This document shows, one piece after another, positions 7,616-14,546 of a stretch of DNA of 64,000 nucleotides. The position numbers and the translations under genes were made by a program. The notes beneath the pieces are model-generated. The model had not been told where the DNA came from. It did not search any database and saw nothing but the letters and a program-made list of their open reading frames with translations. Source of the stretch: a virus. Numbering within the stretch: the stretch's first letter is position 1; each line of letters opens with the position of its first letter. The stretch spans positions 1 to 64,000 of IMG/VR virus record IMGVR_UViG_3300047481_000755. One strand, given 5' to 3'.

Positions 7616-8061
7616 ATTACATCTTTGTATGTTCTGTATCTTTTTATTTCACGCACGACATTAAAACTGACATTATAATCATCTGCTATTTCTTTCATCA
7701 AGCGTGAGTCATTTCTTATTGACCTTACATCATTCTCTGACAGCGTTCGTTCTTTATATTTGTGATTACGTTTTTTATTATACATATCACGCACATTGTC
7801 TAAATGAGTTCCTAAAAATAAATGTTCTGGATTTACACACAGTCTGTTGTCGCATTTATGACACACATAAAAATTATCAAGGATCATTCCAGACATTTCA
7901 GCGGAAAGTCTATGTGCTTTTACAGATTTTCCATTATATGAAAAAGCACCATATCCAGTAGCATATCTTCCAGCAGTCCATTCCCAGCAACCATTAGATG
8001 TGTTTTTGTTTACTTTTTCCCAAAATCTTTGTTCTAAGTTTATTGATTTACGGCCAGCCAT
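7612..8061 (-). CDS. HNH homing endonuclease with C-terminal HTH
   Basis: 149 residues. The N-terminal FWEKVNK...GCWEWTAGRYATGYGAF and VCHKCDNRLCVNPEHLFLGT motifs are those of His-Me-finger HNH_3 nucleases. The last 45 residues (SENDVRSIR ... EIADDYNVSFNVVREIKRY) look like a small helix-turn-helix used for site recognition. No Shine-Dalgarno motif is visible before the start; a 6-bp hairpin (8072-8088) lies upstream. It is inserted between two conserved genes, as expected for a free-standing homing gene. Confidence 0.85.
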   Translation of the reverse strand: MAGRKSINLEQRFWEKVNKNTSNGCWEWTAGRYATGYGAFSYNGKSVKAHRLSAEMSGMILDNFYVCHKCDNRLCVNPEHLFLGTHLDNVRDMYNKKRNHKYKERTLSENDVRSIRNDSRLMKEIADDYNVSFNVVREIKRYRTYKDVI

Positions 8062-8087
8062 TTTGTTTTATAGTAATTGAGGATTAC

Positions 8088-8339
8088 TCATTCTTCAATC
8101 CAGAATAGATCACTTACGTTGTTTTGCTCTCGTTTAGGAAACCAAATACTTTTTGTTTTCTTAGTCAATGATTGACCAACTAGTTCCTCAAACCTTTTGA
8201 CTGCGGCCTCATCTTCAAAGTTAATCAATAGTTGACGATATGCTCCATTGTCAGGCTGATTGTATGATGGCATATTTTGCCAGTGTTCGTCATAGAACTC
8301 TTGTGGCCACTCGATAACTTCTTCGTCAGTTGTATTCAT
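8088..8339 (-). CDS. Conserved T4-like phage protein next to clamp
   Basis: 83 residues with NMPSYNQPDNGAYRQLL, FEELVGQSLTKKTKSIWFPKRE and a C-terminal LFWIEE. This compact block is conserved in many phages, but I know no function. Its ATG touches the stop of the clamp gene (TAATG-type junction), so it is probably cotranslated with the clamp. Confidence 0.7.
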   Translation of the reverse strand: MNTTDEEVIEWPQEFYDEHWQNMPSYNQPDNGAYRQLLINFEDEAAVKRFEELVGQSLTKKTKSIWFPKREQNNVSDLFWIEE

Positions 8340-9073
8340 TATTGCTTCTGTACTGGTAGTAGATATTCGTATTCGGTAAGTCCGCTATCAAGTGTAATAC
8401 GCATAACACCCGCATCACTGATATACACATGTTTATCACCTGTTAGGTCCATAATTGCTAGAAATTGCTTTACAGGCCAGTGAAAAGATTTAGACAGTGA
8501 GCCAGATACACCTGCTTGAAAAACGAACTTGCCAGCATGTGTTGATGGATTACCAAACGACATTGCTATAGAGTTATTTTCATATAGTACGTTGAAATTT
8601 GGCTCATCACTATGTACGTTAGATTGCTTTTTGAGCCTGGTAATACCCGCAACAGTAGGCTTAAAATTCAAATGCCAGGTAGCACCCTTGAAAATAACGT
8701 TTTTGATTTTTTGCTCAACCAATGTCTTACTCATTAGACGATAGTCATTGGCAAAATCGCCATCCTTATTTTCAAAGTGAATTACCGCTGGATGATCTTC
8801 GCCATCCTTGGTTTCTTTAAGTACATTGATCTTGGCATCAGAGTTATATTCATCGTCGAAACTAAGAATAGTTCGTAGTTTTTCAAGTGAAGGCATGCCA
8901 AAAACACCCTTAAAGGCTGGAATAGATGTCTTCATCCTAGCATTTAAGATGACTGTTTTGTTTTCGGTAACAGCAGAAATCGTAGTTTCTATGTCTGTGC
9001 CAGTTACTTTGATTAGTTCAATATTGCCGATAGGCAACGTATGATGGATGATGTCGTTTAGTATGTCCTTCAT
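8339..9073 (-). CDS. 45: Sliding clamp (T4 gp45 type)
   Basis: 244 residues from the ATG at 9073, which has an AGGAAA ribosome-binding site; an in-frame upstream TTG lacks one. The beta-rich protein matches T4 gp45 in length (228 aa) and position next to polymerase. It has a conserved-looking C-terminal block from FHWPVKQFLAIMD to YEYLLPV. The clamp is the trimeric ring that tethers the DNA polymerase; in T4 it also activates late transcription through gp33/gp55. It has its own promoter at 9099-9127. Confidence 0.85.
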   Translation of the reverse strand: MKDILNDIIHHTLPIGNIELIKVTGTDIETTISAVTENKTVILNARMKTSIPAFKGVFGMPSLEKLRTILSFDDEYNSDAKINVLKETKDGEDHPAVIHFENKDGDFANDYRLMSKTLVEQKIKNVIFKGATWHLNFKPTVAGITRLKKQSNVHSDEPNFNVLYENNSIAMSFGNPSTHAGKFVFQAGVSGSLSKSFHWPVKQFLAIMDLTGDKHVYISDAGVMRITLDSGLTEYEYLLPVQKQ

Positions 9074-9098
9074 TGATTTTCCTGTATTGTTTATGGAT

Positions 9099-9127
9099 AG
9101 TTTAATGTCTTGATGTTTCAAAGTCAA
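9099..9127 (-). promoter_or_regulatory. Sigma-70-like promoter for the clamp gene
   Basis: TTGACT (9127-9122), 17 bases, TAAACT (9104-9099), about 26 bases before the clamp start. The -10 is weaker than in the other early promoters. Confidence 0.45.
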
Positions 9128-9145
9128 GATAATTGTTTACAAAGT

Positions 9146-10177
9146 TTATTCAAAAACGAAAAGATCACTAAGAACTTCGTCAACTGCGGTAAGTTCACGT
9201 AAATTCCAGTTTAGTACGGATAGTAAGTTATCAATCTTTTCGTCAACCAGAGTTGTTTCCATGCTTGCGTCATCAAATGGCAAAGATAGGAACCATTCTG
9301 GCAATCGTAGTTCATCGGTTGGATATGCGATACTAGTAAAGTTGTGTGGGTTTGATTTTAGTTTACAAATAACAACACGCATACCATCAACGATCTGCAT
9401 ACTGTAATTATCATTGTTTATCTGTCTTAGATAATTCCAGTTCAGGCTAGCCCGGACATGTCCGGGCATATTGGTATCACCATCATCTTCGTCACTGACA
9501 AAGATTGACTTGTCCATTTTTTTGGCATTTGATTTTGCTTTGTTAGCATATAGTGTTAGATTGTTGACGGATTTCGGACTGCCCTTCATCCAACTGCTCA
9601 TTTCTGATAGTTCTTTTTTGAATGTTTTTATCTTTTCAATAATGAATTCTTTTTCTTTACCTGCTAGAACTTCCTCTAACACTTCCATGAGAAATACTTG
9701 AACAAATTTTGGAGTATCACTGCGTTTGAGATCAAGTCCCATGGCCTTGATTTTACCACGTTTACCATTAACATCTAATCTTTTGCCTTCTTTATCATAG
9801 ATGTTTACAGCATAGCGTTTCTTCGTGATGAATAGAGCACGATCACCTACTAACTCTCGGCCTGCCTTAATAATTTCACCGTTCTTTGTTGGACAATGAA
9901 ATGCTTGCTTCATAAATTGTGGGAAACTGGCGTTTGTGTCGTTGGCAAGATCATCGTAAATTTCAATGGCTCGTTCCTTTGACCAATCTAGGGCATCAAT
10001 TGCGTTACGTTCTTTGATAATAGGCCAAATGCTGTAATAAATGGAGTCGGTATTATGAACCAATATATCATTGGCAAAAAAATAAGGATCAGCATCCTCT
10101 ATGCTAAGATCGTATACGTAATCATCTACTTCTCCTAAACACTCTACTGAATTTACTTTTGTCCATTCTGCATCCAT
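9146..10177 (-). CDS. 43: DNA polymerase, C-terminal piece with C-intein
   Basis: 343 residues. The first 42 are a C-terminal split intein ending FFANDILVHN. Then comes the polymerase extein, which opens with TDSIYYSIWP, the second half of family B motif C (YGD/TDS). Downstream are the palm-thumb motif TKKRYAVNIYD and a thumb region ending in a short C-terminal tail that could contact the clamp. It must be joined to the N-terminal piece (11148-13535) by protein trans-splicing to give a polymerase of about 979 residues. The start overlaps the end of the endonuclease gene by 25 bases. Confidence 0.88.
   Translation of the reverse strand: MDAEWTKVNSVECLGEVDDYVYDLSIEDADPYFFANDILVHNTDSIYYSIWPIIKERNAIDALDWSKERAIEIYDDLANDTNASFPQFMKQAFHCPTKNGEIIKAGRELVGDRALFITKKRYAVNIYDKEGKRLDVNGKRGKIKAMGLDLKRSDTPKFVQVFLMEVLEEVLAGKEKEFIIEKIKTFKKELSEMSSWMKGSPKSVNNLTLYANKAKSNAKKMDKSIFVSDEDDGDTNMPGHVRASLNWNYLRQINNDNYSMQIVDGMRVVICKLKSNPHNFTSIAYPTDELRLPEWFLSLPFDDASMETTLVDEKIDNLLSVLNWNLRELTAVDEVLSDLFVFE
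10052..10177 (-). other. C-terminal half of split intein (42 residues)
   Basis: The residues YVYDLSIEDADPYFFANDILVHN are the classical C-terminal intein blocks F and G, ending in His-Asn. The +1 residue is threonine, which would be the splicing nucleophile. The insertion point is the pol-c site inside motif C, the same site used by inteins in archaeal B-family polymerases. Confidence 0.85.
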
Positions 10178-11115
10178 TGTACTACCCTTTCTATTGTTTC
10201 AATTTTGTTTTTTCTAAATTCATTTTCCCATATAACCATTACTCTAAATCCGTGATTTATTGCCGTTTGTATTTTCTTTTTGTCTTTTTCCCACACATCT
10301 TTTGCCAACATATTGCCTATAATTTTTCTGTCTTCTTTGTATATAGAAGGATTACAGTGCCAATAATCTCCATTGAATTCTATTATACAGTTTTTGTGTT
10401 TTATATCAAATATAACGTATGAATTTAATTCGTGACACCATTTTCCATAAGGTTTATTAAATGTAGTATGCTCTAGACGACCAACTTTTTCTTCTAACAT
10501 TGTTGTGAATTCTTTTTCTAAGTTTGAACCTAAATTTTCTTTTGATTCTTTTCTAGATAAAATCACTTCAACGGCTTCGTCTAGCGTAATTTGAAGTTTG
10601 TTAGCGATTGCTATTGCCGAATTAGAGGTTCCTTTTTGTTTGTTATACTCTAAATATTTTATTGATCCAAGATCTTGGCCATACTTTTCAATAAAATACT
10701 CTTTAGTATTACTGTATGCCTGTTTATCACAATATTCATGCCATTTTCTCAAGCCTTCTTTTTCGCCGTATCTTTCAATACATTTTTTTAAAGTAATAGA
10801 TCTGCTAGCATTATATTCTAAAAATTGTTTCTCAGACCATCCATATTTTTCTTTTTTATATTCATATGTATTAGAGTATGCTTGCTTTTCGCAATATGAT
10901 TTCCAACGTGCTTCTCCCTCGATCTGTCCATACTTTTTAACCATATTTTCGTATGTTAAAGTTGTTTTTTTTGCTAAACTAGGATCAACTAACATAGCAT
11001 TTGGATATTTTTTTAGATATTCGTCACACGTCTTAATTTTGCCAGAACATTTATATCTTAGATGTGTCCATTGAATTCTGTTAACTTCTTTGCTACATTC
11101 TAAACATTTAATCAT
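10153..11115 (-). CDS. Vsr-like homing endonuclease in the split-intein gap
   Basis: 320 residues. The N-terminal zinc-like part has CLECSKEV and, further on, CSGKIKTC. Next come three or four units of about 35 residues around KYGxxEGxxRWxxYCxKQAYSNTxEY. The C-terminal Vsr-type nuclease fold (about residues 210-310) shows FDIKHKNCIIEFNGDYWHCNP and WEKDKKKIQTAINHGFRVMVIWENE. This is the endonuclease family described for fractured phage genes with split inteins. It lies exactly between the two polymerase halves, on the same strand. Its ribosome-binding site is held in a hairpin (11114-11139). Confidence 0.87.
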   Translation of the reverse strand: MIKCLECSKEVNRIQWTHLRYKCSGKIKTCDEYLKKYPNAMLVDPSLAKKTTLTYENMVKKYGQIEGEARWKSYCEKQAYSNTYEYKKEKYGWSEKQFLEYNASRSITLKKCIERYGEKEGLRKWHEYCDKQAYSNTKEYFIEKYGQDLGSIKYLEYNKQKGTSNSAIAIANKLQITLDEAVEVILSRKESKENLGSNLEKEFTTMLEEKVGRLEHTTFNKPYGKWCHELNSYVIFDIKHKNCIIEFNGDYWHCNPSIYKEDRKIIGNMLAKDVWEKDKKKIQTAINHGFRVMVIWENEFRKNKIETIERVVQWMQNGQK

Positions 11116-11139
11116 ATGCTGATACTCCTATCAGCATAT
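11114..11139 (-). promoter_or_regulatory. Perfect 11-bp hairpin holding the endonuclease SD in its loop
   Basis: ATATGCTGATA (11114-11124) and TATCAGCATAT (11129-11139) pair perfectly around a four-base loop. In the minus-strand RNA the loop reads GGAG, the ribosome-binding site, and the 3' arm runs into the start codon at 11115. A late-type AATAAATA abuts the 5' arm (about 11138-11145). Late transcripts would begin inside that arm and lose the hairpin. The td-intron endonuclease gene of T4 is controlled the same way. Confidence 0.7.
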
Positions 11140-11147
11140 ATTTATTA

Positions 11148-13535
11148 TTATTTTGGAGAAAACGTTATTATTAAATCATTTTCTTTGATTTCATTGGGTT
11201 TGACTTCGGTCAAAAACCCATCTCTGTCTACGATTAAACTATGATCTTCTGTTACTGTTACTTGCTTTCCATTTTTGGTAGTTATACGATAAAGTTTCTT
11301 TTTTGTTTTATGCCGCATAACATAACTGATTGAATAAGCATTGGGTTCCATTTGTTCAGCACTAAATCCAAGAACTTTAGTTTCGTTCCAAACTCCGTAT
11401 TCTTTCTCGCCTACTTTTGAATGTTCTAGGCAATTCGCATATAAACTAGCAATAGTCATATCACCATCAGATGTTCTTATAATAGAATCTCCCGTAACAC
11501 TGTCGCCATAAATTACTGCTTTGCCCGTTAAATCATACTCGCCCGTTACAAGTTCGTTTAACTTAGAACCCATATGTTTTACGATTTGTCTACCGGATAG
11601 TGTAACGCTCTGGCCTATACGCAAATCATAGAACCTACAATGCTTGTTAAGCAGGGCTCCGTATGCTGAATTAAGCAAAATTTTACGCACTAATTGACGT
11701 TTGTCCAGAAATTCTTGTTCTTCTTTGGTTTTTGCTTGCTTTAGTTTTGCTTGAACTTGTTTCCGTTCACTGTACCATCTGGTAAGTAGGCCCGGGATAA
11801 CGCCTTCTTGTCCATAGGTGAATATAGTGCCATTAGCACTTAGCATCCATGGCTGATTGCTATCGTAGATCATATGCCAAATTTCAGCAGCACTGTATGT
11901 ATCACTGACGCCACGCTCCCAATCTATAGTGATTAGAGTATCGCGTTCTTGGTTCATAACGGCGGTGTATTCAAGAGAGCCAAATAAGCCTTCCCATAGA
12001 ATTGGACCTGTGATATCCTTAGCAGTTTTGTTTCTTTTTTCTCGTGCTAATCTGGTCTTCTTATCTTCAATATATTGTTCTGTTAAGGTTTGTCTGAGTT
12101 GTCCAACGATTGTTTCTGGTGCCATGTTAATAGCGCGGATAACTGACGGGTATAGACTGTTGATGTCGCACGCCGCGACCCACTCGTGCATACCCCTTTT
12201 GGGCGTAGCAACAAAGGCACCGGCGGCAGTGATATCTTCTTCGTCATCATCTTCTTCATAAATTTCATCCTTAAGGTCAATTGTTTTGTTTTGAACGATT
12301 AGATTTCTATGATGGGCTTCATTAATAACAGCCTGCTCAATCATGGCCACGCTACCCATAACTGTTTTTAGCAGTACGGTATTTTCGTGAGCAAGTTGAT
12401 TTGCCAGATCCAAGAATTTTAACTTGGCATGAATTTTGTATACTAGTAGTGTGTCTTGGCGGTTATATTCAATGAATTTTCGCCAGTCACGATTGAACAA
12501 TTGATCTAGTGTGCCTTCGTATTGAGTTTTGTTTTCTCCTACTTCCATTTCACCGATGTAGTCAAGTTTATAACTATGTCGTTGCTCGTAGTTATACTTC
12601 TTGTACAGTTGTAGATAGTCCATATGAACACGACCAACTAGTTCATATGTAGTTTCTGTTTTGCCAAACTTGTTGATAATTTTTTGTCTGGGATGTTGAT
12701 CAAATAAGCAAAATCTACGGGTATCGTTCTTGCTCATGACCCTGGTTACTCTATTAACCATATAAGGTATATCGTAACTCTCACTGTTCCAGCCAGTAAG
12801 CACATCAGCATCATCAATTAAGGCAAAGAAAGTCTCAAACATATCCACCTCATTGTCGAAGATGAATACATTATCAAAATCTTTTACCAATTCTTTTGCT
12901 GTATCAGCATCAATATGTGCGGGAGGAATACACAATGTAACTAACTGTTCCAGCCAATCTAGATATAAGGTGATAGCCGTGACATCATTGAATGGATCTG
13001 TAGTAGGCGCAAATCCAGGGCCGAGTTTTAGATACTTACATGTGTACACGCTATCCCAACGAAGATTGTCTGGATCGTATACTTCACAATCATCCTTATT
13101 AAGAAGATGACTGAGTTCATGTACCGTTATTTTTGATGTCGTGCGCTTACTCTTTGAACGAGTTTCTACGATATGCGAGTTTGGATACGCATATGGCTGC
13201 ATATTGACTTCAATGTCGAAGAACACTGTATGTAGTTTAGGTGCTGGACGATCTAGATAATTATCTGCTAGACATCTGAAAACTGGATTAACATCACTCT
13301 CAAACAATCGCTTATTTGATAGAATACGTTTTTCTTTTTGAAATTCACTTAACTTTCTGGTGTTGAATTTACTCAGGGCATCACCGTAAACACTACGATA
13401 CTTGCCCTTGGGATCTTCCCAATATAAAACATAGTTCGTAGGATAATCCACATAGCGACGAACTCCACTATCGTCACGCTCAACTACGTGAATTATGTCC
13501 TTGTCTCGCTCAAGGACAGCATCTACATAACTCAT
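11148..13535 (-). CDS. 43: DNA polymerase, N-terminal piece with N-intein
   Basis: 795 residues: a family B replicative polymerase up to motif C, then a 117-residue N-intein. Exonuclease motifs are TVFFDIEV, NSESYDIPYMVNR and YNRQDTLLVYKI. Polymerase motif A is ACDINSLYPSVIRA and motif B is KILLNSAYGALL; motif C breaks off after VIYGD (residue 678). It ends with tandem in-frame stop codons (TAATAATAA). It lies downstream of dsbA, whose stop overlaps this ATG by one base. The protein is functional only if spliced in trans to the piece encoded at 9146-10177. Confidence 0.92.
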   Translation of the reverse strand: MSYVDAVLERDKDIIHVVERDDSGVRRYVDYPTNYVLYWEDPKGKYRSVYGDALSKFNTRKLSEFQKEKRILSNKRLFESDVNPVFRCLADNYLDRPAPKLHTVFFDIEVNMQPYAYPNSHIVETRSKSKRTTSKITVHELSHLLNKDDCEVYDPDNLRWDSVYTCKYLKLGPGFAPTTDPFNDVTAITLYLDWLEQLVTLCIPPAHIDADTAKELVKDFDNVFIFDNEVDMFETFFALIDDADVLTGWNSESYDIPYMVNRVTRVMSKNDTRRFCLFDQHPRQKIINKFGKTETTYELVGRVHMDYLQLYKKYNYEQRHSYKLDYIGEMEVGENKTQYEGTLDQLFNRDWRKFIEYNRQDTLLVYKIHAKLKFLDLANQLAHENTVLLKTVMGSVAMIEQAVINEAHHRNLIVQNKTIDLKDEIYEEDDDEEDITAAGAFVATPKRGMHEWVAACDINSLYPSVIRAINMAPETIVGQLRQTLTEQYIEDKKTRLAREKRNKTAKDITGPILWEGLFGSLEYTAVMNQERDTLITIDWERGVSDTYSAAEIWHMIYDSNQPWMLSANGTIFTYGQEGVIPGLLTRWYSERKQVQAKLKQAKTKEEQEFLDKRQLVRKILLNSAYGALLNKHCRFYDLRIGQSVTLSGRQIVKHMGSKLNELVTGEYDLTGKAVIYGDSVTGDSIIRTSDGDMTIASLYANCLEHSKVGEKEYGVWNETKVLGFSAEQMEPNAYSISYVMRHKTKKKLYRITTKNGKQVTVTEDHSLIVDRDGFLTEVKPNEIKENDLIITFSPK
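11151..11501 (-). other. N-terminal half of split intein (117 residues)
   Basis: It begins with Ser (SVTGDSIIRTSDGDMT), the first splicing nucleophile, directly after the extein VIYGD. It includes the block-B signature VTVTEDHSL (Thr and His) and LYRITTKNGKQ, and ends at the stop codon. No LAGLIDADG or HNH domain is fused to it; the endonuclease is a separate gene. Confidence 0.85.
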
Positions 13536-13801
13536 TACAGAGTTCGCCCTACTGTTTCTAGAATGGTATTTAGTTCTTCCATATCACGGTTTACTTCGGT
13601 CAACTTACTCTTATTTGCGACTTTGATAGCCTTCTTTAGAATAGATGGTTTGATCTCAAGTTCTTCTGCGATGGCTTTTACGGTCTCGTTAAGGCCAGCG
13701 TTTAGATCTTCTACTTCTTGAAGAACTTTGATTCCCTCGTTGATTAATTGGCTAAGTTTGATTTTGGCTTCATGATTAAATGTTCGATTGTAGTCACTCA
13801 T
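13535..13801 (-). CDS. dsbA: DsbA-like dsDNA-binding protein
   Basis: 88 residues from MSDYNRTFNHEAK at 13801, with an AGGAG ribosome-binding site. It is mostly helical. The block EELEIKPSILKKAIKVANKSKL and a following acidic helix match the T4 DsbA family (89 aa), which binds double-stranded DNA near late promoters. It is coupled to the polymerase start and preceded by a promoter at 13836-13865. Confidence 0.75.
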   Translation of the reverse strand: MSDYNRTFNHEAKIKLSQLINEGIKVLQEVEDLNAGLNETVKAIAEELEIKPSILKKAIKVANKSKLTEVNRDMEELNTILETVGRTL

Positions 13802-13835
13802 GTGAACAGAACTCCTGATGTTAGATGGTTTGTGT

Positions 13836-13865
13836 ATTGTACGCTGAAGTTGATCAATCAATCAA
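13836..13865 (-). promoter_or_regulatory. Sigma-70-like promoter for dsbA-polymerase
   Basis: TTGATT (13865-13860), 18 bases, TACAAT (13841-13836), about 35 bases before dsbA. It lies directly after the hairpin at 13881-13935, so transcription from the left-moving operon upstream may end and a new one start here. Confidence 0.5.
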
Positions 13866-13880
13866 CGATTTTGGAAAAAT

Positions 13881-13935
13881 GCCCCATTTTGAATAGAATG
13901 AGTAGCGAATTCATTGTACTATTGAGGTATGGGGC
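13881..13935 (-). terminator. Branched hairpin, probable terminator before dsbA
   Basis: On the minus strand GCCCCAT (13935-13929) pairs with ATGGGGC (13887-13881), followed by ATTTTT. Inside, AATAG/CTATT and AATGA/TCATT give further stacked helices. The shape and trailing T run suit a rho-independent terminator, though the closing stem is only seven pairs. Confidence 0.5.
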
Positions 13936-13963
13936 GACCTACTCGGTCCTAAGGCCAAGACTG

Positions 13964-14116
13964 TTAACCGATGATTAAGTATGTTAGATAATTAACATCG
14001 CTTTGATTTTCTAAATCATCAGTATATTCAATTTTTTCTAAGACAAATTCTTTGCCTAGATTTTCTGTAGTATTTATAGTTTCTTCTGAGGTTGGAACAA
14101 TATTAGATTCGTTCAT
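13964..14116 (-). CDS. Small acidic protein, 50 aa
   Basis: The ATG at 14116 lies inside the end of the Dps-like gene (14-base overlap, out of frame). The product MNESNIVPTSEETINTTENL and onward is acidic and unstructured, with no known domain. Overlap with the upstream gene suggests translational coupling. It may be spurious. Confidence 0.4.
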   Translation of the reverse strand: MNESNIVPTSEETINTTENLGKEFVLEKIEYTDDLENQSDVNYLTYLIIG

Positions 14117-14546
14117 TCAGTGTAGCCTTTAACATCCAACTATGTTTTTTATGGGCATCAATTCTATTCGCTAGGAAGTCACTTAATCCCACTTCGCCCT
14201 CACGTTCCGAAAGATCATATACCATTTTAAAGATTTTAACGCACTTTTCACTATCTGAGAGTAGATCACTGATCATATCAAGGGCGGGTGGAACAATCAG
14301 TTCATCTTCTATTTGTGATAGCATACTAAGTCTTGTATAACTGCCAGGAGTATAACTTCCTAACTTTCTGATATTTTCAGCGAATGGATCTATGCTTTCA
14401 AAAACTTCTTCGTAAATTTTTCCGAATAGTTTGTGATACTGAGAAAAGTCATTTCCTTCAACATTCCAATGGTAAAAATGCGCTTTCAAATAGAAACTAA
14501 ATTCAGTACTGAATGCTATTTTCATTGCTTTAATTAACTCTTCCAT
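14103..14546 (-). CDS. Dps-like ferritin (starvation/oxidative-stress protein)
   Basis: 147 residues of the Dps/ferritin-like four-helix family. The ferroxidase-region motif KAHFYHWNVEG is followed by YHKLFGKIYEEVFESIDPFAENIRKLG and a terminal helix with HKKHSWML. Dps dodecamers oxidise Fe(II) with peroxide and coat DNA. The length is close to standard Dps (about 160). An upstream GGAG and the late box at 14566-14573 suggest late expression. It fits with the phage's AhpC, AhpD and superoxide dismutase. Confidence 0.8.
   Translation of the reverse strand: MEELIKAMKIAFSTEFSFYLKAHFYHWNVEGNDFSQYHKLFGKIYEEVFESIDPFAENIRKLGSYTPGSYTRLSMLSQIEDELIVPPALDMISDLLSDSEKCVKIFKMVYDLSEREGEVGLSDFLANRIDAHKKHSWMLKATLNERI

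Noticed and set aside
9146-13535. Group I intron, instead of split intein, as explanation for the polymerase break
   Set aside because: Both pieces have clean intein blocks (Ser1 start, TxxH, HN/T end) translated in frame with the exteins, and the pieces have their own stop and start codons; no intron core is needed.
14071-14078. Perfect TATAAATACTA late box inside the 50-residue reading frame
   Set aside because: It matches the consensus but is 270 bases from the next gene start and followed by a probable terminator; no clear target gene.
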